Positions 50,217 to 58,840 of a DNA stretch of 64,000 nt are shown one piece after another. Every line of letters begins with the position of its first letter. The stretch's first letter is position 1. The translations under genes and the position numbers were made by a program. Source of the DNA: Ketobacter alkanivorans (GTDB lineage: Bacteria; Pseudomonadota; Gammaproteobacteria; Pseudomonadales; Ketobacteraceae); contig NZ_CP022684.1 of assembly GCF_002863865.1 (NCBI RefSeq), positions 1,517,501 through 1,581,500 of the forward strand. The letters are read 5' to 3'. The notes beneath the pieces were generated by a model. That model saw nothing but the letters and a program-made list of their open reading frames with translations, was not told the origin of the DNA and made no database searches.

Positions 50217-51206
50217 TCAAACCAAGCAATGTCCACAGCAACAACTATTTTCTGGGGAAAATGACGACTCTCGCAAGCGGCTTACATAATCACCAGGCTT
50301 CTCACCAAATAAGAGTCTGTACTGATCGGATAATCGCCCCATATGACGCAGCCCACTGCTACTGGCTGCTTCCGTTACAGAGCCCAATTCAGCCAAGTAC
50401 TTATGGAATTTGATCAGGCGGTACTGCCTTAAGTACTGGAGCGGAGAGACTCCAAACTGATTTTTAAAAACAATCTGCAAATTCCGACTGGTTGTGTGCG
50501 CGTAATCCACTAGATCGCGCACCGTAATTTCGGTTCGATAATTCTGCCGAACGTAATCCAAAGCCCGGGTCAAAATCCTCTCGCGATTTATAATCTTCGG
50601 CGAAACATAGGCTGAACGTAAGGTTAGCTGCGTCAACTGCGCGAGCCCATCAGACACACATTCATCGAAGGCCACCCGACTGAAACCCTCTACATCGCTG
50701 ACACAGCGCTGTAAAAGCTCATAGAAAAATCGTGATATTAATCGCAGCTCTTTAATGTCCATGTCACGACGTTTACCAATGGTAGAGGACGAAAAAAGAG
50801 AATCCAGCTCACTCTCACTGAGCAACTTCTGAATGAGTTCGTATCGCACAACAAGCGCCATATCGGATACATCATACACGCTATGCCAGATCAACGAATC
50901 AGACGGTGAACCCAGCATCGTATGACGGGCTCCCTCTGGGTGAGCTATAAACTGGCTCAATGCGATTTCATCAGGATGTGGCAAGTGAAACGCCCAGCTA
51001 TCGCACGGAACCGTGCATTCCAAAACACCGTTTAAGCGGTTAGAGCGCCAAAATAAATCTGCATAAGTTCCTGATACCCCCTTGGTGCTGACTCTCGGCC
51101 GCTTGGACAAAGGAGTGCTGCAGGAACCAAACTTCTCGTAAATTTCATCAAATTCCGTGATGCAGATATCCCTGAAATCAAAACAATTCACACGCTCAAT
51201 ACACAT
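50217..51206 (-). CDS. AraC-family transcriptional regulator
   Basis: 329 residues from ATG 51206 (the preceding TTG codon is unlikely). The C-terminal about 100 residues hold two helix-turn-helix motifs (ITVRDLVDYAHTTSRNLQIVFKNQFG and VTEAASSSGLRHMGRLSDQYRLLFGEKPG). The N-terminal about 200 residues are an AraC_binding_2-like sensor region (LECTVPCDSWAF, MLGSPSDSLIWHS). Divergent from the GAF-like sensor protein, 371 bp apart, and convergent with the ADC-like gene. Target unknown; the gap holds a candidate operator. Confidence 0.88.
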   Translation of the reverse strand: MCIERVNCFDFRDICITEFDEIYEKFGSCSTPLSKRPRVSTKGVSGTYADLFWRSNRLNGVLECTVPCDSWAFHLPHPDEIALSQFIAHPEGARHTMLGSPSDSLIWHSVYDVSDMALVVRYELIQKLLSESELDSLFSSSTIGKRRDMDIKELRLISRFFYELLQRCVSDVEGFSRVAFDECVSDGLAQLTQLTLRSAYVSPKIINRERILTRALDYVRQNYRTEITVRDLVDYAHTTSRNLQIVFKNQFGVSPLQYLRQYRLIKFHKYLAELGSVTEAASSSGLRHMGRLSDQYRLLFGEKPGDYVSRLRESSFSPENSCCCGHCLV

Positions 51207-51577
51207 CAAACAGGAACACTGAACGATCGAATACTGACCCGTAACAGAGAGGCAAAACCATTACACCTTATCTCACACTATTTGTACGGTTATTTATAGC
51301 ATAAATTCTCCGCCCCCGATTGTGCGCGATAACCTTTTTCTGAATAATTTCGTTTTTTGGATAGCTCAGGCGCGAACGGTGAACATACTCAGTAATAGAC
51401 ATCCTTAGAAGTTGTCCGAGCGTTCGGATACAGATCACTTGGGAATCTGAGCATACCCATAACATACGTTATACATGGCGCGACAATCATGTGCGCGCCC
51501 ATCTGGCGGGTATTGTCACTAACGCAGAAGCCATCTGCCTGATTGTCTCAATAGAGCATCAAGACAAGGAGATCACC
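51207..51577. promoter_or_regulatory. Divergent intergenic region, AraC gene to GAF-like gene
   Basis: 371 bp without a supported gene. It contains ATAAC-ATAC-GTTAT (51459-51472), with TATACA next to it, as a possible operator and -10, and a shorter CCGA-GCGT-TCGG near 51417-51428. The first part (51270-51350) is AT-rich, a likely AraC promoter. None of these is strong. Confidence 0.3.
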
Positions 51578-52342
51578 GTGCAAAACCTATCACAGCTACC
51601 GTCGACCAACACAACCGCAATTAAGCATCAGTTCCAACTCGGTGCCATCAATCGGGCTACCAGGCAGCTGATCAGCGCACACACCCATACTGATGTGATC
51701 CAAATCATGATCCAGCTATGTGAGAACCTCGGTCTATCCGGCTTCGTGTATATGTCTGGCTTCAATTTCCGCAAAGCCAAAAAGATCGGAAGCGGGCTGC
51801 CCCGCAACAAAATCCGTTCAGTTATGGAGCTGCTGCAGCAACTACAGAAGATTGCACTCTGCGGTTCAATGCTTTGCTTCAAATACGATGACATAACCCT
51901 GGTGGTACATAACACCAACCATGAAAGTGCCCAGGATGATTTACTGCAAGACGACATGGCAATTTTTATCGACAGTCTCGATATATGGTTAAAGAAACAC
52001 AACTCAAGATTGGAAACCGAAGCGCTCATACAGCAACAACTTAGTGAGTTTCGACGCACACTCTTGTACGACCAAAAGCTCATGAACTCTCACCGCGATG
52101 TCATTATCAATCAACTGCTGACAGATATGGCAACCATATTGCCCATGCTCGGATTGGAACAGGATCAGGAGGAGGAAATATACAATGCGATCGAACCCAT
52201 TGTTTGTTCCATGTCCCAATCACTGGAAGATCAAGCCAGTTCTAATCAGGACTTCTTGCAAATCGTAAGTAATCTACTCACCCACTTACAGAGCAAACAA
52301 GATCCGGCACCAACTGAAGAAGAGTGCATCACGCTGTTCTAA
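51578..52342 (+). CDS. Stand-alone GAF-like sensor protein
   Basis: 254 residues from the GTG at 51578, chosen because AAGGAG lies six bases before it; the frame stays open 29 codons upstream without such a site. Residues about 25-120 look like a GAF-type sensor (RQLISAHTHTDVIQIMIQLCENLGLSGFVYMSGFNF and IALCGSMLCFKYDDITLVVHNTN). A helical region with a heptad pattern follows (RLETEALIQQQLSEFRRTLL) and an acidic C-terminus. No catalytic or DNA-binding domain is seen. The GAF-like part resembles the sensor part of the kinase at 26261-27838. It could modulate a kinase or regulator by protein contact. Confidence 0.6.
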   Translation: MQNLSQLPSTNTTAIKHQFQLGAINRATRQLISAHTHTDVIQIMIQLCENLGLSGFVYMSGFNFRKAKKIGSGLPRNKIRSVMELLQQLQKIALCGSMLCFKYDDITLVVHNTNHESAQDDLLQDDMAIFIDSLDIWLKKHNSRLETEALIQQQLSEFRRTLLYDQKLMNSHRDVIINQLLTDMATILPMLGLEQDQEEEIYNAIEPIVCSMSQSLEDQASSNQDFLQIVSNLLTHLQSKQDPAPTEEECITLF

Positions 52343-52425
52343 TCCGTCCCCCAATCGGGTGATTTATTTACTCATACCTTTTCGTCATTCTGAGTTAAAC
52401 ACAAAGAACTACTCAGGTGACCACA

Positions 52426-53484
52426 ATGCGCTTACAACGACTTATCATCGGCATTCAGATTTTGCTATTACTGATTTTGCTCTCCAGCAAGGGTATGGCA
52501 GCCAATTGTGATTCCAGCCCATTCATTGCTCCAGAAACCGATCGAAACAGGTTGGAAAGCGGTTTGACCGGCAAATGGGTTCAAAGCTTTGATGAAAAGC
52601 GCCTGACAATTAAGGATATCGATGGTAACTCATGGGATTACTACGCCATCGAAAAGAAACCGGAAAACCCGCAGGGTCTGGTGCTGTTTTTACATGGGTT
52701 TCCCGAATTCGCCCACGCATGGGAACAGCAATTGGAATATTTCGGCAACACTCACCATGCGGTTGCCATAGACCTTAAAGGGCATCACTATTCCTCCAGC
52801 CCTGACAACATCGAAGAATACGATTTTATTGAACTAGCCTGGGAGACCCGCGCACTCATTCGCTGCCTGGGGTATGACACCGCCACCATCGTCGGCCACG
52901 ATTTTGGCGGTGCCCTCGGTTGGATCATGGGCATGTTGCACCCAGACGCCGTTGATGGTCTGGTTATCCTCAGCGTGCCCCATCCCTATCTGTTTGGCAG
53001 AGCCCTGCTGGATCCCAACAGCGACCAGGCACAGCGCAGCCGCTACATGGACTACGCCAGAGGCACCACCCTCAGTGATCAATTGAACTTTTCTAAAATC
53101 ATATTCAGTGATCTATCAATCTTCGAAAGTGGCTTTTATTCAGGCACCCGAATCCTGCGCCTGATGCTGGAAAACTGGGTTCCCACCAGCCGTTGGAAAA
53201 CCATGAAGCATTACTATCGCGCCATGCCCTACCCCGCCAACGAACAGGACTACCCTGTCAAACTTACTGCATTCCAAAAGAAAATATACAGCGTCAAGCG
53301 CCCTACATTGTTTCTTTGGGGGCTATCCGACCCTTATTTCGCACCAGAAACCCTAAACGGCATAGAGGAGCTGGTACCCGATCTGGAACTTATAATCTAC
53401 CCGAACGGTACTCACTGGCTACACCACGAAGCAGAAGACCTGAATCTGCGTATAGACACGTTCCTGTCCCGCATCCTGCCATAA
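52426..53484 (+). CDS. Exported alpha/beta hydrolase, epoxide-hydrolase-like
   Basis: 352 residues from ATG 52426 (AGGTGA just upstream; a GTG three codons earlier is possible). A hydrophobic signal at about 7-25 suggests export. HGFPEFAHAWEQ (oxyanion loop), nucleophile Asp159 in GHDFGGALG, acid residue in LFLWGLSDPYF, and catalytic His in THWLHHEAED; an Asp nucleophile matches epoxide hydrolases and fluoroacetate or haloalkane dehalogenase relatives rather than esterases. The substrate is unknown. Lies 84 bp after the GAF-like gene and 64 bp before the kinase of the two-component system. Confidence 0.85.
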   Translation: MRLQRLIIGIQILLLLILLSSKGMAANCDSSPFIAPETDRNRLESGLTGKWVQSFDEKRLTIKDIDGNSWDYYAIEKKPENPQGLVLFLHGFPEFAHAWEQQLEYFGNTHHAVAIDLKGHHYSSSPDNIEEYDFIELAWETRALIRCLGYDTATIVGHDFGGALGWIMGMLHPDAVDGLVILSVPHPYLFGRALLDPNSDQAQRSRYMDYARGTTLSDQLNFSKIIFSDLSIFESGFYSGTRILRLMLENWVPTSRWKTMKHYYRAMPYPANEQDYPVKLTAFQKKIYSVKRPTLFLWGLSDPYFAPETLNGIEELVPDLELIIYPNGTHWLHHEAEDLNLRIDTFLSRILP

Positions 53485-53547
53485 CCAACCCTGGACGGCG
53501 CTCACGCCAACATGCTATACCACAGATAAAAAGGAACGAAACCCAAC

Positions 53548-54711
53548 ATGTTAAAGCGCCTTGCAGAACTGGTCCCTGCCGCCTTTCTTGCCAAGACACT
53601 GGCACTGACTGCCACCGGCCTGATCGTGATCGCCTGTGTATACTGGGAGCTATTCAGCCGCAGTTGGCCCGGTCAGACCGTTCTCGCACTGGCACTGCTC
53701 TATCCTCTGCTATTTCTTTCCGCCTATCTCTACCTCAGCATTATCTACCCCCTGCGAGAAGCCACAACCTATCCTCACACCCAACAACACCCGCTGCTGC
53801 TATTACTCAGCGTACTCAATTATCTATGTGTGATCAGCCTGCTGCATGCGAGTATCCCTTCCAGCCACAACCCACAGGTAATCATTTTTCTGCTGGCCTT
53901 ACCCTCCGCATCAACCGCAGGGCTGTTATTATGGCAATCAGTCAGCGTAATGATTCTGTCCAATCTGCTGGCAGCCTGGCTGCTAATACCCTATGTAGAA
54001 ACATCATTCTTTCTGCAAATTGCCAGCAGCCAGGTTTTGGTTTACCTATTATTCAGCACCCTTATTAATGAGTTTCGCCAGAAAACCGTTGCCAACATCA
54101 ACCTCGCCCAACTTCGCGCCACGCAAAGATTGCTGGAAGCAAAAGTAAAACAAGAAACCACCGAACGTATCGCCCACGATCTGCATGACGAACTCGGACA
54201 CCTTAGTACCGTCATCAGCAACAACCTTAACCAGTATTGTCACATCAACCAATGCAACGATCCTCTTCTGGAGAACGCAAAGCAGCAAACACAAAAAATG
54301 TCTGAGCAAATTCGCCTCATCTCAAGCACCTGGCAGATGCCTGCACTCGACATAAAAGCCGCGCTTACCGAATTGGCTGCCAACATTCCCCGCCCGAACG
54401 TGAAAGTCGACATAGATGGTTTCGATGGCTTATGCTCAGCCAGCAACGGAGAAACTCTGTATCGCTGCTGCCAGGAAATCATTACCAACAGCATAAAACA
54501 CTCTAACGCAAGTACTGTACACATCATGATTCTAAAAAACCCGACCCAGTTCAGCGCCAGCATTGAAGACAATGGCCGCGGCAAAACCCGACTTAAACTG
54601 GGTAACGGATTAAACGGCATTCGCTCCCGAGTCATTCGCGTCGGCGGTGATATCAACATGGAACTCACCCCAGACGGGTTCCGGGCCCAACTGACGATTC
54701 CTGCCACATGA
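53548..54711 (+). CDS. Membrane sensor histidine kinase, DesK-like layout
   Basis: 387 residues. Six hydrophobic helices fill residues about 10-175 with only short loops between them, so there is no large periplasmic sensor domain. A HisKA_3 phosphoacceptor region follows: H213 in RIAHDLHDELGHLS. The ATPase core contains QEIITNSIKHSNAS (N-box) and DNGRGKTR, then GNGLNGIRSRV. This layout resembles DesK, which senses membrane order. Overlaps the response-regulator gene by four bases. It lies just before the cis/trans isomerase gene, with membrane-lipid enzymes around it. Confidence 0.88.
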   Translation: MLKRLAELVPAAFLAKTLALTATGLIVIACVYWELFSRSWPGQTVLALALLYPLLFLSAYLYLSIIYPLREATTYPHTQQHPLLLLLSVLNYLCVISLLHASIPSSHNPQVIIFLLALPSASTAGLLLWQSVSVMILSNLLAAWLLIPYVETSFFLQIASSQVLVYLLFSTLINEFRQKTVANINLAQLRATQRLLEAKVKQETTERIAHDLHDELGHLSTVISNNLNQYCHINQCNDPLLENAKQQTQKMSEQIRLISSTWQMPALDIKAALTELAANIPRPNVKVDIDGFDGLCSASNGETLYRCCQEIITNSIKHSNASTVHIMILKNPTQFSASIEDNGRGKTRLKLGNGLNGIRSRVIRVGGDINMELTPDGFRAQLTIPAT

Positions 54712-55334
54712 GCTGCCGAATTCTACTGATTGAGGATCAGGAGCTGGTAAGAGAAAGCTTGGCATCGCTCCTTAACAGTACAAAACTGTTTCGGGTCACC
54801 CATACGCTGGAATGCGCCACCAGCGCGCTTGCATTGTTACAACAAAATGACGCCTTCGACCTCATACTCTGTGATTACCATCTAAAAACCGATACCGCCG
54901 AAACGCTACTAAGAGAACGGCGCAATCTACCTGACATCCCTATTGTATTATTGACCTCCCACTTCAACGCCATGGTGCTACAGCATTGCTTGTCTTTAGG
55001 AGCAAAAGGCTTTTTATTCAAAGAATCAAGCATTGAAGAGTTTGTAAGCGCGCTGACCACCGTTGCCAATGGCGGAGAATATTTTTCTGCTCCAGAAGCG
55101 GGTACAGCCACACCTGTCACCCATCACGAGCAGGTAAATCTTCAGCTCACCGAAACTGAGCTGGACATTCTGCGCTGGCTTGCAACAGGCATGAGCAACA
55201 AACAGATTGCAATCAGCACCGGGAAAAGTGCAGAAACCGTGAAATCTCACATCGCTCGGATATTAAAGAAACTGAACTGTAGCACCCGCACCCAAGCTGT
55301 CACTAAGGCAAACCATTTTAAATTACTGCAATAG
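54708..55334 (+). CDS. NarL/LuxR-family response regulator
   Basis: 208 residues. Receiver domain at 1-125 with the acidic pair IED and phosphoacceptor Asp56 in LILCDYHLK, plus LLTSH and LFKESS with the conserved Lys. LuxR-type HTH at about 145-205 (LTETELDILRWLATGMSNKQIAISTGKSAETVKSHIARIL). Starts inside the kinase stop (ATGA). Expected partner of the upstream kinase. The cti gene is 103 bp downstream, a natural first candidate target. Confidence 0.93.
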   Translation: MSCRILLIEDQELVRESLASLLNSTKLFRVTHTLECATSALALLQQNDAFDLILCDYHLKTDTAETLLRERRNLPDIPIVLLTSHFNAMVLQHCLSLGAKGFLFKESSIEEFVSALTTVANGGEYFSAPEAGTATPVTHHEQVNLQLTETELDILRWLATGMSNKQIAISTGKSAETVKSHIARILKKLNCSTRTQAVTKANHFKLLQ

Positions 55335-55437
55335 CGCTTATTACGAGCCATGATGACCGGGAAATCCCAGCAACCTCTGGGTTTTGTCACATCACTACCC
55401 TAAAATAGTGGTTCATTGTCTGAATCAGGATCGTTTT
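55335..55437 (+). promoter_or_regulatory. Intergenic region before cti
   Basis: A short hairpin CCCAG-CAACCT-CTGGG followed by TTTT (55366-55385) could weakly terminate the kinase/regulator transcript, and TAAAAT at 55401-55406 may be a -10 for cti. No good -35 is seen, consistent with activation by a regulator, but this is inference. AGGATCGTTTT before ATG 55438 is the ribosome site. Confidence 0.35.
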
Positions 55438-57780
55438 ATGCGACGTGCCTTGCTAATCGGGCTGGTCATCATCGTGTCCGGCTGTTCCACCCTTGCACTG
55501 AACCTGTGGGATGACCTATACGGAATCAGTGATCCAACCCGCTTCGACCATCCCCTGCCATCAACAACTCTCAGCTATCAGCATGACGTCAAGCCAATAC
55601 TGGATCAACGCTGCGTGGTTTGTCATGCCTGCTATGACGCTCCCTGCCAACTGAAACTGACCGCTTATGAAGGGATTGCACGAGGGGCCAGTACAAAATA
55701 CATCTATGCCAGCTCCCGCTTACTGGCCACAGAACCAACACGCTTGTTTCATGATGCACAATCCACCAGCGATTGGCGCGCCCAAGGCTTTTTTCCTGTG
55801 TTGAATGAGCGCAGTAATACAGCAGAAGCCAATATCAAAGCCAGCGTCATGGCACAACTGCTGCTGCAGAAACAAGCACACCCTCTGCCTGAAACGGACG
55901 TGCTACCACCAACATTCGATTTTCAGCTCCACCGGGACCAGCAATGCACCAACATTGAAAATTACAGCGCCTACCGTGAAGACTACCCTCTGTGGGGCAT
56001 GCCCTATGGTTTACCTGCACTCAGCCAAGCGGAACATAACACGCTAATCAAATGGCTTGAAGCTGGTTCACCGTACGAACCGCCAGCGCCGATCTCAGCT
56101 TCGCTACAAGATCAGATCGAACTGTGGGAATCCTTTTTCAATCAGGACTCGCTTAAGGCTCAACTTATGAGCCGCTACATGTTTGAACATCTGTATCTCG
56201 CGCACCTGTATTTCGAAGACAGCAGCAACCCGGTATTTTTTGAGCTGGTACGCTCTCACACCCCGGCGCCTAAACCCATAGACCTCATCAGCACTCGTCG
56301 ACCTTATGACGATCCGGAGACCGAGCGGGTTTACTATCGTTTGCGGGTTCACAAAGAAACACCCGTCGCCAAAACCCACATGCCCTACCGGCTGGATGCG
56401 GTACGGATGGACAAGTGGCGTCAGTGGTTTCTGTCAGACGATTACGAAGTCACCTCGCTTCCGGGCTATACGCTTGAAACAGCATCAAACCCATTCATTA
56501 CCTTTCAGGACATTCCCAGCTACGCCCGCTACCGCTTCATGCTCGAGGAAGCACAGTACACCATCATGAGTTACATCAAGGGGCCTGTGTGCCGTGGTCA
56601 AGTCGCACTCAATGTGATCAATGATCATTTTTGGGTTACCTTCGTCCACCCCAAACATCAAACCGCAGAGCTGAGCACGACTTTTTTAAAGGAAAATGCA
56701 AACCTGCTCAAACTGCCGGCCAAAGATTCCAGCAGCGCAGGCCTGCTGAACTGGATCAGCTACAGTCGAAATGAACAGAAGTTCGTCGAGGCGAAAACCA
56801 AATACCTCAATGAACACGTCGATAAGCAATTCAAAGTGACTTTGGATCTACTCTGGGATGGAGATGGCGAGAATGACAACGCCGCGCTCACCATTTACCG
56901 ACATTTCGATAGCGCCACGGTCATCAAAGGCCTCCACGGTGGCAAACCCCAAACAGCTTGGGTAATCAGCTACCCATTACTCGAACGCATTCACTATCTA
57001 CTGGTGGCAGGCTTTGATGTCTTCGGCAACGTAGGTCACCAACTCAACACCCGTATTTATATGGATTTCCTGCGCATGGAAGGCGAATTCCACTTTTTGA
57101 CACTGCTGCCAAAGGAGGCAAGACAGCCCGTCCGCAATCATTGGTATCGAGGCTCGACAGATACCGTGAAGGATTATATTTACGACTACGCCAAGGCCTA
57201 TCATGGTGATACGTCTATTGTTTACACCAGCCAAGATCCGCTGCAGGAGCTGTATATCAAGCTGCAAGATAAACTCGCGCCAGTACTTAACACCGATCAC
57301 AGCCCCGCCCGTGGCTTCGAAGCAGGCCCCATACGCGCCCTGCTTTCTGATCTGGATAACATCTCAGGTATTCCAGCGTCACTTCTACCACAAACATCGG
57401 TATTGGCATTGCACGACAAAAATGGACGCACCGAATACTACACACTGCTAAGCAACTCCGCCTTCACCAATATCTCGCACCTATTGGGGGATCAAGATCG
57501 GCGCTTACCGCAAGAAGATACTGTTGTCGTTGCCTATGGCTTGGTTGGTTCTTACCCCAATGTATTACTGTCTGTTGAGACAGATCAGCTGGCTGCTTTC
57601 GTTAACAGCGTTTCAACCCTGGAAAATGACGCCGACTATGTCGAACTGCTAGACGAGTACGCCGTTCGACGCAGTTCCCCCAGGTTCTGGCGGTTCAGCG
57701 ATGAACTACATCAGGCTTATCAACAGGCGAACCCCATCTCATTCGGTTACTTGGACTACAACCGCCTTGATAACCGCTAA
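55438..57780 (+). CDS. cti: Fatty acid cis/trans isomerase
   Basis: Periplasmic haem c enzyme that converts cis to trans unsaturated acyl chains in membrane phospholipids, rigidifying the membrane under solvent or heat stress. 780 residues from ATG 55438; the upstream 18 codons are not conserved and lack a ribosome site. The CVVCH haem motif is at 59-63, in QRCVVCHACYDAPCQ. The N-terminus IIVSGCS fits a lipobox, so it could be a lipoprotein; family members have a hydrophobic export signal. Directly downstream of a DesK/DesR-like system. A perfect bidirectional terminator follows. Confidence 0.93.
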   Translation: MRRALLIGLVIIVSGCSTLALNLWDDLYGISDPTRFDHPLPSTTLSYQHDVKPILDQRCVVCHACYDAPCQLKLTAYEGIARGASTKYIYASSRLLATEPTRLFHDAQSTSDWRAQGFFPVLNERSNTAEANIKASVMAQLLLQKQAHPLPETDVLPPTFDFQLHRDQQCTNIENYSAYREDYPLWGMPYGLPALSQAEHNTLIKWLEAGSPYEPPAPISASLQDQIELWESFFNQDSLKAQLMSRYMFEHLYLAHLYFEDSSNPVFFELVRSHTPAPKPIDLISTRRPYDDPETERVYYRLRVHKETPVAKTHMPYRLDAVRMDKWRQWFLSDDYEVTSLPGYTLETASNPFITFQDIPSYARYRFMLEEAQYTIMSYIKGPVCRGQVALNVINDHFWVTFVHPKHQTAELSTTFLKENANLLKLPAKDSSSAGLLNWISYSRNEQKFVEAKTKYLNEHVDKQFKVTLDLLWDGDGENDNAALTIYRHFDSATVIKGLHGGKPQTAWVISYPLLERIHYLLVAGFDVFGNVGHQLNTRIYMDFLRMEGEFHFLTLLPKEARQPVRNHWYRGSTDTVKDYIYDYAKAYHGDTSIVYTSQDPLQELYIKLQDKLAPVLNTDHSPARGFEAGPIRALLSDLDNISGIPASLLPQTSVLALHDKNGRTEYYTLLSNSAFTNISHLLGDQDRRLPQEDTVVVAYGLVGSYPNVLLSVETDQLAAFVNSVSTLENDADYVELLDEYAVRRSSPRFWRFSDELHQAYQQANPISFGYLDYNRLDNR

Positions 57781-57797
57781 CACAAATCACAGGCAAT

Positions 57798-57827
57798 AAA
57801 AAAGGGGCTATATTTAGCCCCTTTTTT
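57798..57827. terminator. Bidirectional intrinsic terminator after cti
   Basis: AAAAAAGGGGCTA-TATT-TAGCCCCTTTTTT, a perfect A/T-flanked stem between convergent cti and the START-domain gene. Works as a terminator in both directions. Confidence 0.9.
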
Positions 57828-57855
57828 ATCTCAATTTTCGAGTCGTTGCGCTGAA

Positions 57856-58542
57856 CTATTGTGTCATCGCAACCTTGCCACCAACGGGCTCTTTGATAAA
57901 TGCAAATTTAGCACCTTCGTATTTGCCCAAGGCCGACGCTTTTAAATTTTTAATGGTGTTGTAGGGCATCTCATAGGTGAACATATCCAACAACCAGCCC
58001 TGAACATCACCACCCGGATCATAGTCAGAAGTGTATGCCACTTCTACCATGCCACCACTTTTTGGCGTGAGCACCCACTCTGCCTCAAAGCTGGGGCTGC
58101 GGATCATGCTGCTATCTTTGTTCAAATACTGTGGTTCTGAAAACACCTTTTTGGTAACCACTAAGGTTTCAGGATTCTGTTCCCAACGTGAATACAGTAC
58201 GCTGTCGCGATCTCTTTCAGGCCAAGGTGCATCTACTACTGTATAGGTGATGCTTTCTTTTTCACTGATGTCTTTCAGTTTCTCAACCTTCGCGACCTTG
58301 TCCATCCACTCGGGAAAAGCAGAGTGATCAGACAGGAAAGACACCAAACTGGAAAGACTGGCCTTCACATTGGTGACCACTTTCACTTGTTTGAGGGGGC
58401 TGCTTTGAGATTCTTTGGTATAGAGCTGAATCCCGTTTTCATCCATGTCCAACTGCCAATCATTGGCGAGCGTCACACTTGAAAAAAGCAAAGCTGAAGA
58501 CGCAACCAGTGCTCTGAAGCTACTCATTTTTTGCAATGGCAT
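57856..58542 (-). CDS. START-domain lipid-binding protein
   Basis: 228 residues. A signal peptide ends near TLANDW (about 26). The remainder is a START/Bet v1-like fold, with WQLDMDENGIQLYTK at the opening, the conserved PWPERDRDSVLYSRW core at about 104-118 and VEVAYTSDYDPGGDVQGWLL near the end. START domains bind lipids in a hydrophobic pocket. GGAGGAAAGGGAAT precedes the ATG. It is convergent with cti across a shared terminator; both concern membrane lipids, but a functional link is inference. Confidence 0.85.
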   Translation of the reverse strand: MPLQKMSSFRALVASSALLFSSVTLANDWQLDMDENGIQLYTKESQSSPLKQVKVVTNVKASLSSLVSFLSDHSAFPEWMDKVAKVEKLKDISEKESITYTVVDAPWPERDRDSVLYSRWEQNPETLVVTKKVFSEPQYLNKDSSMIRSPSFEAEWVLTPKSGGMVEVAYTSDYDPGGDVQGWLLDMFTYEMPYNTIKNLKASALGKYEGAKFAFIKEPVGGKVAMTQ

Positions 58543-58782
58543 ATTCCCTTTCCTCCGGAATTATTGTTCTTTTTAATACTCTGTAGTTACTGCGTAGCCA
58601 TCTTTGAGCTACTTTTAATCAATTACTAACACTTCATCTTGCACCGTAAATGCTGCAGTAATCATGCGTATGTCAGTACATCGCATCAAGCAATAGACGT
58701 AAGTATTGTCATCTAAAGTGCCTGTTAGGGTACGCAATGCCCCTTACAAACACAACTGTATTTTATATAACCAAGTGTAAAT

Positions 58783-58810
58783 AAAAAGGGAGCTGTTAGC
58801 TCCCTTTTTT
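58783..58810 (-). terminator. Intrinsic terminator downstream of pnp
   Basis: GGGAGCT and AGCTCCC around a GTT loop, with A-runs and T-runs on both sides, 30 bases after the pnp stop. Best read on the minus strand as the pnp terminator; the START gene promoter lies beyond it in 58543-58782, where no clear element is seen. Confidence 0.85.
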
Positions 58811-58840
58811 ATAGCTACCTATACAATATAGCTATTTTGT

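Noticed and set aside
51268..51465. 65-codon minus-strand frame in the AraC/GAF-like gap
   Set aside because: No recognisable family or ribosome site; more likely promoter DNA.
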